The notes under the pieces are model-generated. The model did not search any database, had not been told where the DNA came from, and saw only the letters and a list, made by a program, of their open reading frames with translations. Below, piece by piece: positions 12,601-20,877 of a stretch of DNA of 64,000 nucleotides. Made by a program: the position numbers and the translations under genes. The stretch is from Crambe crambe (Eukaryota > Porifera > Demospongiae > Poecilosclerida > Crambeidae), in NCBI GenBank assembly GCA_963924555.1, contig OZ004581.1, positions 7,479,338 through 7,543,337 of the forward strand, in the 5' to 3' direction. How positions within the stretch are numbered: position 1 is the first letter of the stretch; every line of letters starts with the position of its first letter.

Positions 12601-14917
12601 CCTTTCAAGGTATAGCTATGTATTATGAAGATAGTCTCCTGTGAACATAAGTTTCATACATACAATAATAAATTATCGTTTAATTGAACACGACTTCAAT
12701 CCTGTAGGTCAAATGTTCAGATATGCACAAGAGTATCAACGAAATCTAATTGAATTAAAAGAAACTTTGATACAGTCCGAGGATCACGTCAGAGATACTT
12801 TATCAGATTGCAGTCAGGTAAGATTATTTGTAAAAATTAGGAAATTTTCTTTAACAAAAATTTCACAGTTAGCTTTATACAACTTATGTATTATGGTTTC
12901 CATAATTCTCATTCTTGGAAATTATTTTTATTGCTATAGGAATCAATTGTCAAGTACTTTATTGAGGAACTGGAGATATTGGATGGGAATGAACTTTTCA
13001 AATCTATTCCCGAAAGTGTAAAAATTGAGAATTATGTTCACTTACAAGTTTTACTGAGACGGTAAGCGGAGTAGAAGAATAATATTTTAATTTTTAGTGA
13101 TACAGAGGCAACCCCTAAGTGTGTTAAATAGAGTGACACATTCAGTGATAAGTCAAATGCTCTTGAACATTAACAATTAAGGCCACACTGGAGCTAGCAG
13201 TTTATTATTTGGAAGGCAGAGTAATTTAAATTTAATTTTAGCTTGTTTGCTCAAGAACAATAATTCTTCATTTGTGACAGGTAGAAATCAAACTTTATTC
13301 ACACTTTTTTACTTTTGAAAAAATTTTATTGCAAAGCATCAGTCTTGCAGTCTGATTAAAACATTTCTACCCTCGACTGTCACATTTGTATTGCCATTAG
13401 ACTCCATTGCAATCATTGATCAAATGACTTCATAATTACTACTTTATTCCAAAGATATTAGCTATTATAATATTGCTATGTTACTTATTGTAGGCCTGTT
13501 AACAATAAGTTCAAGAAGAGTGAGTGCGACTGTAAAGTTTGGAAAGTGATGTCCATCAAGGATCTGTGGAAAGATTACCTTCAAAGTGTCAAAGTAGACC
13601 AGCAGTTTCAAGATAGCATGAGTGAAGATGCTGGGCATATTGATGAAGATAGAGGTCATGAAGGTCAGACACAACAGACACACTGTTAGAGATGTTGTCC
13701 TGTTATAGAGTGCAGAATGATACAAAGTACTTTTAAATTGACTTTCGTTAAGAGGTTTGAAAGTGATGCAATGGTATTTGTGCAACCATAAAATTATATG
13801 AAGCATAAAAGTTAAAATCAAACTGTTCGTATAAAATTAAAATTTAATACACATTTACAATTAAATTATATGCATGTCAAGTAACTATGGTTTGCAGCTG
13901 GCTATTTCTGCAAAAAAAAAAATGCAAGGCATTATCATATCAGATTCAGTTGTTTTACTGATTGTAACGTGCAAACTTTAAGCGAAATTTATTGTGTGAA
14001 CATTTTGATTTTAACTTGTACCCTGAATAAGTACCGTAAATCGGGAAAATTTCGCTGTTAAAAATAATTCGCAGTTGGCTCAAACAATGAAAATTAAACA
14101 CGTGAAATATTTTCTACAACGGAAACATTGAAATATACAGTAGGAAGCACATTGCGTACTAGCTAGCTTGCTTGCATTGCAGTCATGTCTCTCAAGTATT
14201 TAGATGGTCTTCCAGATCCAAAGGGATCTCTGTCCTGTTCCTTCTCGGGCTATTGCTCGAGCGAATTGCGAAGTGGAGGCAGAGTTAGTTAGTTCGAGAT
14301 ATTCTTTTGACCACATGTCCTACAATCGTACCTGATTTCTTCACTGCCACCGCGTACCTGTCATTTGTTGGCTCCCTCACACTCTAGAGACTGGCATCCC
14401 ACATGTCACGGTACACATGGTAGCCACGAACACAGTAAGTGGTCTGGAACTAGCTCTGTGCTGGCACTTGCCGCCATTTTTCTCCAGCTGGATTTAGTTA
14501 GCGAAATTTTCATTATTGAAAATAATTCAAGACGAATAATAAACACATCGAAAAAATAAAATGCGAAGATATTTTATGTGAAAATTTCCTGATTTACGGT
14601 AGTCTAAGAATTTGTATGACTTGATGTCTCTTACTGTCATCAGCTTTATTAAAAATTATATCCCAGCTACAGATGCCTGGAAAGAGTTTGCAAGGAAGAT
14701 GACCCCTAAAGATGTTGGGGACTATTTGAGGAGCATTAAGTTGGATCGATATGTAAAAGCATTTGCTGATGATGAGGTGGATGGTGAAACGCTTTTGGAT
14801 GTAGTAGAAAAGGAAGATAGAGAGTTTCTGGACTCTCTTAATGTAGAGAATGCAGTGCACAAACGGAGGATTTTTACCAAATTTAGTGGTTTTTGTTTAA
14901 CTCGTAGTACTAACTAG
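680..14917 (+). CDS. RNF213/mysterin-like giant protein, C-terminal 2,066 aa (5' partial), ending in a SAM domain
   Basis: Exons placed by GT/AG and phase: 680-1056, 1324-2578, 2868-3299, 3364-3537, 3620-3910, 4079-4183, 4341-4457, 4508-4621, 5167-5382, 5762-5922, 6116-6212, 6628-7065, 7132-7470, 8237-8338, 9521-9564, 9621-9913, 10214-10395, 10466-10605, 11150-11353, 11424-11478, 11822-11938, 11994-12109, 12431-12609, 12708-12817, 12940-13061, 13494-13663, 14667-14917. They total 6,201 nt with no internal stop, which strongly supports the model. Donors after 4183 (GTCAGT), 5382 (GTCTGT) and 13663 (GTCAGA) are weak. The family call rests on resemblance to the post-AAA and C-terminal helical parts of vertebrate RNF213 (CYP..FLEGWEHYYLDS; LIQFYQWLHHDLS). 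In vertebrates RNF213 is a huge cytosolic AAA+ E3 ligase. No RING or RZ-type cysteine cluster is seen here. The AAA modules would lie upstream of the window. Confidence 0.62.
1324..2578 (+). CDS. Largest exon of the RNF213-like gene
   Basis: This 1,255-nt exon encodes about 418 residues and joins in phase to 680-1056 (AG|A) and to 2868 (phase 0). It includes LICYTRAASLTSRL, a predicted beta strand KKILVMLLLFPP, and SFINACYPCNFLEGWEH followed by an acidic YYLDS. In RNF213 proteins a similar strand plus a 'GW..x..D' segment follows the second AAA module; that is family knowledge remembered, not a computed alignment. I end the exon at AAA|GTAATG (2578), because the next exon opens in phase 0 with GAGAACGATGAA. 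The frame would stay open to 2641. Confidence 0.7.
5405..5660 (+). repeat. Polypyrimidine (TCC/TTCC) microsatellite in an intron
   Basis: About 255 bp of almost pure C+T on this strand, largely TCC triplets with TTCC and CCT variants, just after the donor at 5383. The serine- and proline-rich reading frames across it are artefacts of the repeat. Long homopurine/homopyrimidine tracts of this kind can adopt triplex DNA. Confidence 0.9.
7814..8172. mobile_element. Short TIR element (GGGGCGGATCCAGGG type)
   Basis: The left end AGGGGCGGATCCAGGG is matched by the reverse complement of the right end CCCTTGGATCCGCCCTT. The interior holds roughly 65-bp tandem units built on GGTTAGCTAGTTAAGCTA and GCAACTT, plus a G10 run. 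No coding capacity. It lies in the intron between the exons ending 7470 and starting 8237. Ends of this type are common on non-autonomous DNA transposons in invertebrates (inference). Confidence 0.6.
8379..8522. mobile_element. MITE, TTAGACAACGAGACC family, copy 1
   Basis: The 144-bp unit starts TTAGACAACGAGACC and ends GGTCAAGTTGCCTAA. Its halves pair through GGATCTAAGTTATTTAGAGAC/GTCTCTAAATAACTTAGATCC and through a GC-rich centre (CCCGAGGGCCC...GGGCCCGAGGG). A second copy lies at 50871-51015. Both are followed by the same CTTATTTAGA word, so the unit may extend a little further right. Confidence 0.75.
8875..8960. repeat. 86-bp near-perfect palindrome
   Basis: CACAGGGTACTAAGTGCCTAA...TTAGGCACTTAGTATCCCTGTG, centred on GTGCCCGGGGCAC. 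It is intronic. It would form a hairpin with almost no loop. Probably a very small foldback element. Confidence 0.75.
9521..9564 (+). CDS. 44-nt micro-exon of the RNF213-like gene
   Basis: Bounded by GAATTATAG and GTAAGT, it has 14 codons plus two bases. Without it the exon ending at 8338 (phase 0) cannot join the exon starting at 9621, which opens with one base completing a codon. With it the frame reads through into LDQKYPNHF. The call is therefore based on phase bookkeeping as well as splice sites. Confidence 0.65.
12120..12300 (+). repeat. Degenerate GGGCACTA..AAGCTTAGTAGCCC tandem repeats in an intron
   Basis: Three to four imperfect units each carry 'gggcac(t)a...aagcttagta(g)ccc' and a CTCATAGTGCCC half. 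A shorter set is present at the matching intron of the duplicated copy (about 23460-23565), so the repeat predates the duplication. Confidence 0.55.
14667..14917 (+). CDS. Last exon: SAM domain
   Basis: About 83 residues preceding the stop at 14915-14917 have the sterile-alpha-motif pattern: W near the start (DAWKEFARKM), DVGDYLRSIKLDRYVKAF, then DGETLLDV, a DxEFLDSL turn, and a final basic helix (HKRRIFTKF). SAM domains are helical bundles used for homo- or hetero-oligomerisation. It joins in phase (G|CT) to the exon at 13494-13663, whose acidic C-terminal stretch (SEDAGHIDEDRGHE) looks like a flexible linker. Confidence 0.8.
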
Positions 14918-15344
14918 TTATTTACAGTCTATAGCTAAGGGAGTTGTACATGTAGCTAGCTATTATGTGTAGTCATTATCCATACACTTTGTTTTACTGG
15001 AAATAAAAATTTAATGGTTTTACAAAACATTTATCTAGCTAGCCAGGTATTATATTGATAGAATTTTAGGCTAGGACCCATTTTTAAGGACCTAAATGAC
15101 GTCATCATTAATTGATTTAACCCCATACATTCGGATTAAAGGAGCTACTCAGTGCTACTTGCAGCTACTCAATAAGCTACTGGACGAAAATCTAGCTAAG
15201 TGGCATGGATCCAGGCGAGTGTAATATATCTAATACATTGAGGAAGGAGTATGAATTAACCTCAGAGTATCTCACTTGCTTCCATCAATGTAAACGAGTA
15301 ATAGCTATAATATTCAAGAAGAGGAATGGTCAAAAACTATTAAG

Positions 15345-16260
15345 GACCCATGGCCATTACTGTCCTAAGTGATAAGGTGCATTCTGTTCCAATGGTCACC
15401 AGTATCATCTATGCTAGTACAAACTATATCTGCACTTGACAATTTATATCTCTATTCCTAGTCGAGGAACATTATTTTCTATAAGAGGGGTTGATTAAGG
15501 ACCCAAGGCTGTTACTCTCCAAAAAGATAAGGTGTGTTTTGTTCAAATGGTCACCAGTACCCTCTTTGTTAGTACAAACTATATCTGCACTATCTCTATT
15601 CCTAGTTGAGGAACATTGTTTACTAGAAGAGGAGTTGATTAAGGACCCATGGCCGTTACTCTCCAAAAAGATAAGGTGTGTTCTGTTCAAATGGTCACCA
15701 GTATCCTTCTATGCTAGTACTAACTATATCTGCACTTGATGATCTATATCTCTATTCCTAGTTGAGGAACATTGTTTTCTAGAAGAGGGGTTGATTAAGG
15801 ACCCATGGCTGTTACTCTCCAAAAAGATAAGGTGTGTTTTGTTCAAATGGTCACCAGTACCTATGCTAGTACAAACTATATCTGCACTTGATGATCTATA
15901 TCTCTATTTCAACATTGTTTTCTAGAAGAGGGGTTGATTAAGGACCCATGGCTGTTACTATCCAAAAAGATAAGGTGCGTTTTGTTCAGTATCCTCTATG
16001 CTAGTACAAACTATATCTGCACTTGATAATTTATATCTCTCTTCCTAGTTGAGGAACATTGTTTTCTAGAAGAGGAGTTGATCAAGGACCCATGGCCGTA
16101 AAGATAAGGTGCGTTTTGTTCCAATGGTCACAGTATCCTCCATACCATATCTGCACTTGATGATCTATTTATCTATTCCTAGTTAAGAAACATTGTTTTC
16201 TAGAAGAGGGCTGATTAAGAACCCATGACCGTTACTTTCAGGTATGCTTGGTCACCAGTA
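15345..16260 (+). repeat. 155-bp tandem array, left arm of foldback copy 1
   Basis: About six units; each reads GAGGAACATTGTTTTCTAGA, GAGTTGATTAAGGACCCATG, ACTCTCCAAAAAGATAAGGT, TGGTCACCAGTAT, GCTAGTACAAACTATATCTG, CACTTGATGATCTATATCTC. Units vary by small deletions. The ORFs that run across the array merely repeat with the unit and are not genes. Confidence 0.85.
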
Positions 16261-16510
16261 TCCTCTATGTTAGTACAAATCATCTACACTTCATGATCTA
16301 TCTTTCTATATATCTAACTCATGGCTGTTTTTACAACTGAGCAGTGAGATGAGTGAATTCTTTGCCGCCTGATTGAAAAACTTCTGCCACTTCTGTGAAA
16401 CTGGATGCTGTTCTTTTTTTTTCTCCTGATAATAATTACTTACTAGCAAGCAAATTCTATATCATGACTTCTTATTAATTCATCATGAAATTTAAGGAGT
16501 GATGTTTCAA

Positions 16511-18055
16511 TCACATCAAATAATGGGGTGGAAATGTGTATGGTATTCTGGTGCCCTGAACTCTGGTTGGTAGCATCCAACGTTCAGCATGAAATGTAGC
16601 ATTCAGCAAGTAATGAGGTGGAAACATGTATGGTAGTCTGGTGCCCTGAACTCTGGTTGGTAGCATCCAACGTTCAGCATGAAATGTAGCATTCAGCAAG
16701 TAATGAGGTGGAAACATGTATGGTAGTCTGGTGCCCTGAACTCTGGTTGGTAGCATCCAACGTTCAGCATGAAATGTAGCATTCAGCAAGTAATGGGGTG
16801 GAAACATGTATGGTAGTCTGGTTCCCTAAACTCTGGTTGGTAACATCCAATATTCAGCATGAAATGTGCAAGCAATGGGGTGGAAACATGTATGGTAGTC
16901 TGGTGCCCGTTGGTAGCATCCAACGTTCAGCATGAAATGTAGCATTCAGCAAGTAATGAGGTGGAAACATGTATGGTAGTCTGGTGCCCTGAACTCTGGT
17001 TGGTAGCATCCAACGTTCAGCATGAAATGTGCAAGTAATGGGGTGGAAATGTGTATGGTAGTCTGGTGCCCTGAACTCTGGTTGGTAGCATCCAACGTTC
17101 AGCATGAAATGTAGCATTCAGCAAGTAATGGGGTGGAAACTTGTATGGTAGTCTGGTTCCCTAAACTCTGGTTGGTAACATCCAATATTCAGCATGAAAT
17201 GTGCAAGCAATGGGGTGGAAATGTGTATGGTAGTCTGGTGCCCATTGGTAGCATCCAACATTCAGCATGAAATGTGCAAGTAATGGGGTGGAAACGTGTA
17301 TGGTAGTTTGGTGCCTGTTGGTAGCATCCAACGTTCAGAATGAAATGTGCAAGTAATGGGGTGGAAATGTGTATGGTAGTCTGGTGCCCTGAACTCTGGT
17401 TGGTAGCTGTGGAGGGACAGCCTCCACGTGAGGTGACCCATGGCGGTACGATGTAGGGGAATGTACATGTGTATGTGTATAATTTTGTATCACCATGTGT
17501 AATGAATGTATGTATCTATGTATGTATGTAATTCTGTAATCACCACATGCCCTTTATGTTTGTGTAATTCTGTATCATCTTGTGTATGTGTTAATCCTTG
17601 TTCCTGCATGTTCTAATCATTATTGTGTCACCTCTCATCAATGTCTTATGTGTGTGTGAATATGTTGTATGTGTTGACGAACTCAGGTTCCAGAACCTTC
17701 CACAGCAGTTCTATTTATAGTGTGTGTGTTACTATGTTTAGTTTGACGAGGTGAAGGGTATAAAAGTATCCACCTCATTTCTGTCAGTTGATTTTTGTCT
17801 TACTCAAGTGAATAATAATTTAATACTTATCTATTCCTGATCCTGCGCTGGGTAAAACTAGCTGGGGCCATAGACAGAATCCTGGTGGCAGCAACCCTCT
17901 TACGTGGCGGCAACTGACGGAGCTTAAACCCTCCAGCTCATCCCCCCACAGTAGCATCCAACGTTCAGCATGAAATGTGCAAGTAATGGGGTGGAAATGT
18001 GTATGGTAGTCTGGTGCCCTGAACTCTGGTTGGTAACATCCAACGTAGTCAGCAT
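16511..18055 (+). repeat. 90-bp minisatellite core of foldback copy 1, split by a solo LTR
   Basis: Unit: CTGGTGCCCTGAACTCTGG, TTGGTAGCATCCAACGTTCA, GCATGAAATGTAGCATTCAG, CAAGTAATGGGGTGGAAAC, ATGTATGGTAGT. About ten full or partial units; a common variant lacks AGCATTCAGC. The LTR at 17408-17950 interrupts the array. The minus-strand frame repeats a peptide containing TRIPYMFPPHYL, which resembles the end of the RAG1-N-like ORF at 20018-20245. Confidence 0.85.
17408..17950 (+). mobile_element. Solo LTR with 5-bp target duplication
   Basis: 543 bp beginning TGTGGAGGGACAGCC and ending CATCCCCCCACA, flanked on both sides by GTAGC (17403-17407 and 17951-17955). It contains a GGGTATAAAAG TATA box near 17757. 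TG...CA ends with a 5-bp duplication are diagnostic of an LTR retrotransposon; the internal part was lost by LTR-LTR recombination (inference). It splits a minisatellite unit exactly, so it is younger than the array. Confidence 0.88.
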
Positions 18056-18287
18056 TCAAGTGCATGGGTACACCATGTGTTCATCAAAGGTATGTGATTA
18101 TGAGTGCATTTCTGCTGTTAATCATTTTATGTGTTTTCTTTGGAGTCAGATCTGGTGGTAAAGATGTCCTCTTCAGGAGAACTTCTGAATCAGCAAGTCT
18201 AGCATTTTTATATGATTGTACCTGCTCCTATTATTGCACATACAGGGAAGCTCAACTCCATCTGAGTGTCCTGGGCACAAGAAAGAG

Positions 18288-19440
18288 ATATAGATCATCA
18301 AGTGCAGATATGGTTTGTACTTGCATAGAGGATACTGGTGACCATTGGAACAGAACACACCTTATCTTTTTGGAGAGTAACAGCCATGGGTCCTTAATCA
18401 ACTCCTCTTCTAGTAAACAATGTTCCTCAACTAGGAATAGAGATATAGATCATCAAGTGCAGATATAGTTTGTACTAGCATAGAGGATACTGGTGACCAT
18501 TGGAACAAAACACACCTTATCTTTTTGGAGAGTAACGGCCATGGGTCCTTAATCAACTCCTCTTCTAGAAAACAATGTTCCTCAACTAGGAATAGAGATA
18601 TAGATCATCAAGTGCAGATATAGTTTGTACTAGCATAGAGGATACTTGTGACCATTGGAACAGAACACACCTTATCTTTTTGGAGAGTAACACCCATGGG
18701 TCCTTAATCAACTCCTCCTAGAAAACAATGTTCCTCAACTAGGAATAGAGATATAGATCATCAAGTGCAGATATAGTTTGTACTAGCATAGAGGATACTG
18801 GTGACCATTGGAACAGAACACACCTTATCTTTTTGGAGAGTAACGGCCATGGGTCCTTAATCAACTCCTCTTCTAGAAAACAATGTTCCTCAACTAGGAA
18901 TAGAGATATAGATCATCAAGTGCAGATATGGTATGGAGGATACTGGTGACCATTTGAACAGAACGCACCTTATCTTTTTGGAGAGTAATGGCCATGGGTC
19001 CTTAATCAATCCCTCTTCTAGAAAACAATGTTTCTCAACTAGGAATAGATAAAATTAATAGATCATCAAGTGCAGATATGGTATGGAGGATACTGGTGAC
19101 CATTAGAACAGAACGTACCTTATTTTTTTGGAGAGTAACGGCCATGGGTCCTTAATCAACTCCTCTTCTAGAAAACAATGTTCCTCAACTAGGAATAGAG
19201 ATATAGATCAAGTGCAAATATAGTTTGTACTAGCATAGAGGGTACTGGTGACCATTTGAACAGAATGCACCTTATCTTTTTGGAGAGTAACGGCCATGGG
19301 TCCTTAATCAACTCCTCTTCTAGAAAACAATGATATAAATTATCAAGTGTAGATATAGTTTGTACTAGCATAGATGATACTGGTGACCATTGGAACAGAA
19401 TGCACCTTATCGCTTTTGACAGTAATGGCCATGGGTCCTT
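18288..19440 (-). repeat. 155-bp tandem array, right (inverted) arm of foldback copy 1
   Basis: About seven to eight units of the same repeat as 15345-16260, in reverse orientation, followed by the unique terminal 300 bp (to 19735) that mirrors 15043-15344. The two arms could pair over about 1.2 kb. Confidence 0.85.
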
Positions 19441-19716
19441 AATAGTTTTTGACCATTCCTCTTCTTGAATATTATATTACTCTTTTACATTGATGGAAGT
19501 AAGTGAGATGCTCTGAGGTTACTTCATACTCCTTCCTCAATGTATTAGATATATTATACTTGCCTGGATCCATGCCACTTAGCTAGATTTTCGTCCAGTA
19601 GCTTATTGAGTAGCTGCAAGTAGCACTGAGTAGCTCCTTTAATCCGAATGTATGGGGTTAAATCAATTAATGATGACATCATTTAAGTCCTTAGAAATGG
19701 GTCCTAGCCTAAATTT

Positions 19717-19965
19717 TTATCCAAATAATACTTGCATATTGGGCATAGTACGTGTCAATTCAGCATATATTGTTGGTATGTATGATGGGTTACTGTCCAA
19801 ATCAAAGATGGCATCCTGAGCTACAGCCCTGACTTTCTCAATTACTGGCTGTTTGACGAGTTGTTTCGGTCTCCCTTGGAGGGTTTTTTTTAGGTCTGCC
19901 ACCTTGCGACACTCTCTGAAAGTGCTCGCACACCTATGGTATGTTCCACTATATTGAAATGGCAT
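19717..19965 (-). CDS. Possible second segment of the RAG1-N-like gene
   Basis: Minus-strand ORF of 82 residues containing TFRECRKVADLKK, the basic patch QGRPKQLVKQ and a helical segment. It lies 50 bp downstream of the RAG1-N-like ORF and in the same direction. In RAG1 N-terminal regions a CxxC and a basic stretch follow the HPxxFCxxC block, so a related role is possible. I could not find a clean splice linking the two (an in-frame TAG precedes the GTAAGT near 19990). The ORF ends inside the foldback terminal repeat, so its C-terminus may be fortuitous. Confidence 0.35.
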   Translation of the reverse strand: MPFQYSGTYHRCASTFRECRKVADLKKTLQGRPKQLVKQPVIEKVRAVAQDAIFDLDSNPSYIPTIYAELTRTMPNMQVLFG

Positions 19966-20017
19966 GTATAATGTAATTTATGTACTTACAGGACATCCGG
20001 ACTCCACTGATACGTAG

Positions 20018-20245
20018 CTACAGTGCTGGGAACATATATGGTATTCTAGTGTTCGTGGCATTAGAGACTCTCGACTGAGTCAAGTAACAGGACGAACAAA
20101 ATTGAGTAGGATGGACTCCCTTTTTATCCAAGGAAACATCTATTCTAAAGGTGGCCAGGAGATCAGATTGGAATTTTAATGAATTAGCAGCTTTTTTAAG
20201 CCTCCCACCACAAACTCTGCATGATCTTTCCAGCTGATATTCCAT
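20018..20245 (-). CDS. RAG1 N-terminal-like zinc-binding ORF (N-RAG type)
   Basis: 75 residues from ATG at 20245. A CRVCGG knuckle is followed after about 30 residues by LLATFRIDVSLDKK, then GVHPTQFCSSCY. The arrangement CxxC...FRIDV...HPxxFCxxC is the signature of the vertebrate RAG1 N-terminal region, which lies before the RING and is not the recombinase core. Related N-terminal modules occur in invertebrates, including an Aplysia transposon described as N-RAG-TP (from memory). No RAG1 core, DDE residues or RAG2-like sequence is seen nearby. The last residues, NTRIPYMFPAL, are closely related to the minisatellite-encoded peptide of the adjacent foldback element. It could be an exon, a pseudogene or part of a mobile element. 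Confidence 0.6.
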   Translation of the reverse strand: MEYQLERSCRVCGGRLKKAANSLKFQSDLLATFRIDVSLDKKGVHPTQFCSSCYLTQSRVSNATNTRIPYMFPAL

Positions 20246-20635
20246 GCCTATTTTTTTAATCGTTTGTATTGAAAGAAAAAAAGTAGTATTAATTTTATTT
20301 TTGGATAATACCTTAATTCAACTTGAATAATACCGATTAAAAACTTCCAGGATGTGGTGAGACGTTAATTACTTTCTTTACATCTGAGGAAGAAATGGAA
20401 GTAGCAGCGATATGTAAGATCGTGTGCGCAAAGGCTTATACGGGCCTAGTTCACATGCTCATGCCATTTTGGCTAAGAATAGTATGTGCGACTAACAGTT
20501 TTGATAGAAATCATGTTGTCATTATTATATCATAACACTGTCACAAAAATCATGTTAAAATTGATGCTATTTCTAGATGACGTATTAGAGAAAATTGTAA
20601 CATACCGGAAATGTTTTTTTTTAAATTAGAACCAG

Positions 20636-20840
20636 CTAATGCAAACCAAACAACGAAAAATACAAAAAACAACAACAAAAAACAACAACAAAAAAACAAC
20701 AAAAAGGATAAACCAAACTAAAGTAATAATAAAATAAACTTGTAAAGGGTGTGACATGTAATGGGGTAAAGTTACAGTTAAAAAACAACAACAAAAAACA
20801 ACAACAACAAAACAAAACAAATAAACAAACAAACAAACAA
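20636..20840 (+). repeat. (AACAAAAAC)n low-complexity tracts
   Basis: Two A/C-only tracts built on AACAACAAAAA and AAACAAAC separated by about 60 bp of ordinary sequence. The phenylalanine/valine-rich minus-strand ORFs across them are repeat artefacts. This may be the degenerate A-rich flank of the retroelement on the right. Confidence 0.75.
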
Positions 20841-20877
20841 AAGGTTCAAGAGTGTAGAAAACAAAAATACAAAGAAT

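Larger units (their letters stand above)
15043..19735. mobile_element. Giant foldback element, copy 1 (~4.7 kb)
   Basis: Both ends carry the same sequence in inverted orientation: CTAGGACCCATTT, CTAAATGACGTCAT-type words, CCCCATACATTCGGATTAAA, GGAGCTACTCAG. That is about 300 bp of unique terminal repeat followed inward by arrays of a ~155-bp repeat (15345-16260 on one side, inverted at 18288-19440 on the other). The core holds a 90-bp minisatellite and conserved single-copy flanks. No transposase ORF is present. Long inverted repeats made of tandem repeats are the hallmark of Foldback/Galileo-type elements (family knowledge). No target duplication was found. A second copy is at 43723-48980. 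Confidence 0.8.

Noticed and set aside
16511..18065. Several open frames with repeated peptides such as HAERWMLPTRVQGTR on the minus strand
   Set aside because: They are the 90-bp minisatellite translated; the unit is a multiple of three and lacks stops in one frame. No start, splice or conservation argument beyond the repeat.
15345..19440. CRISPR-like appearance of regularly spaced near-identical repeats
   Set aside because: The unit is 155 bp with no unique spacers, the arrays are inverted about a core, and the context is eukaryotic. It is a foldback transposon arm.
20626..20836. Hydrophobic Phe/Val/Leu-rich small proteins on the minus strand
   Set aside because: Translation of A/C-only low-complexity tracts.
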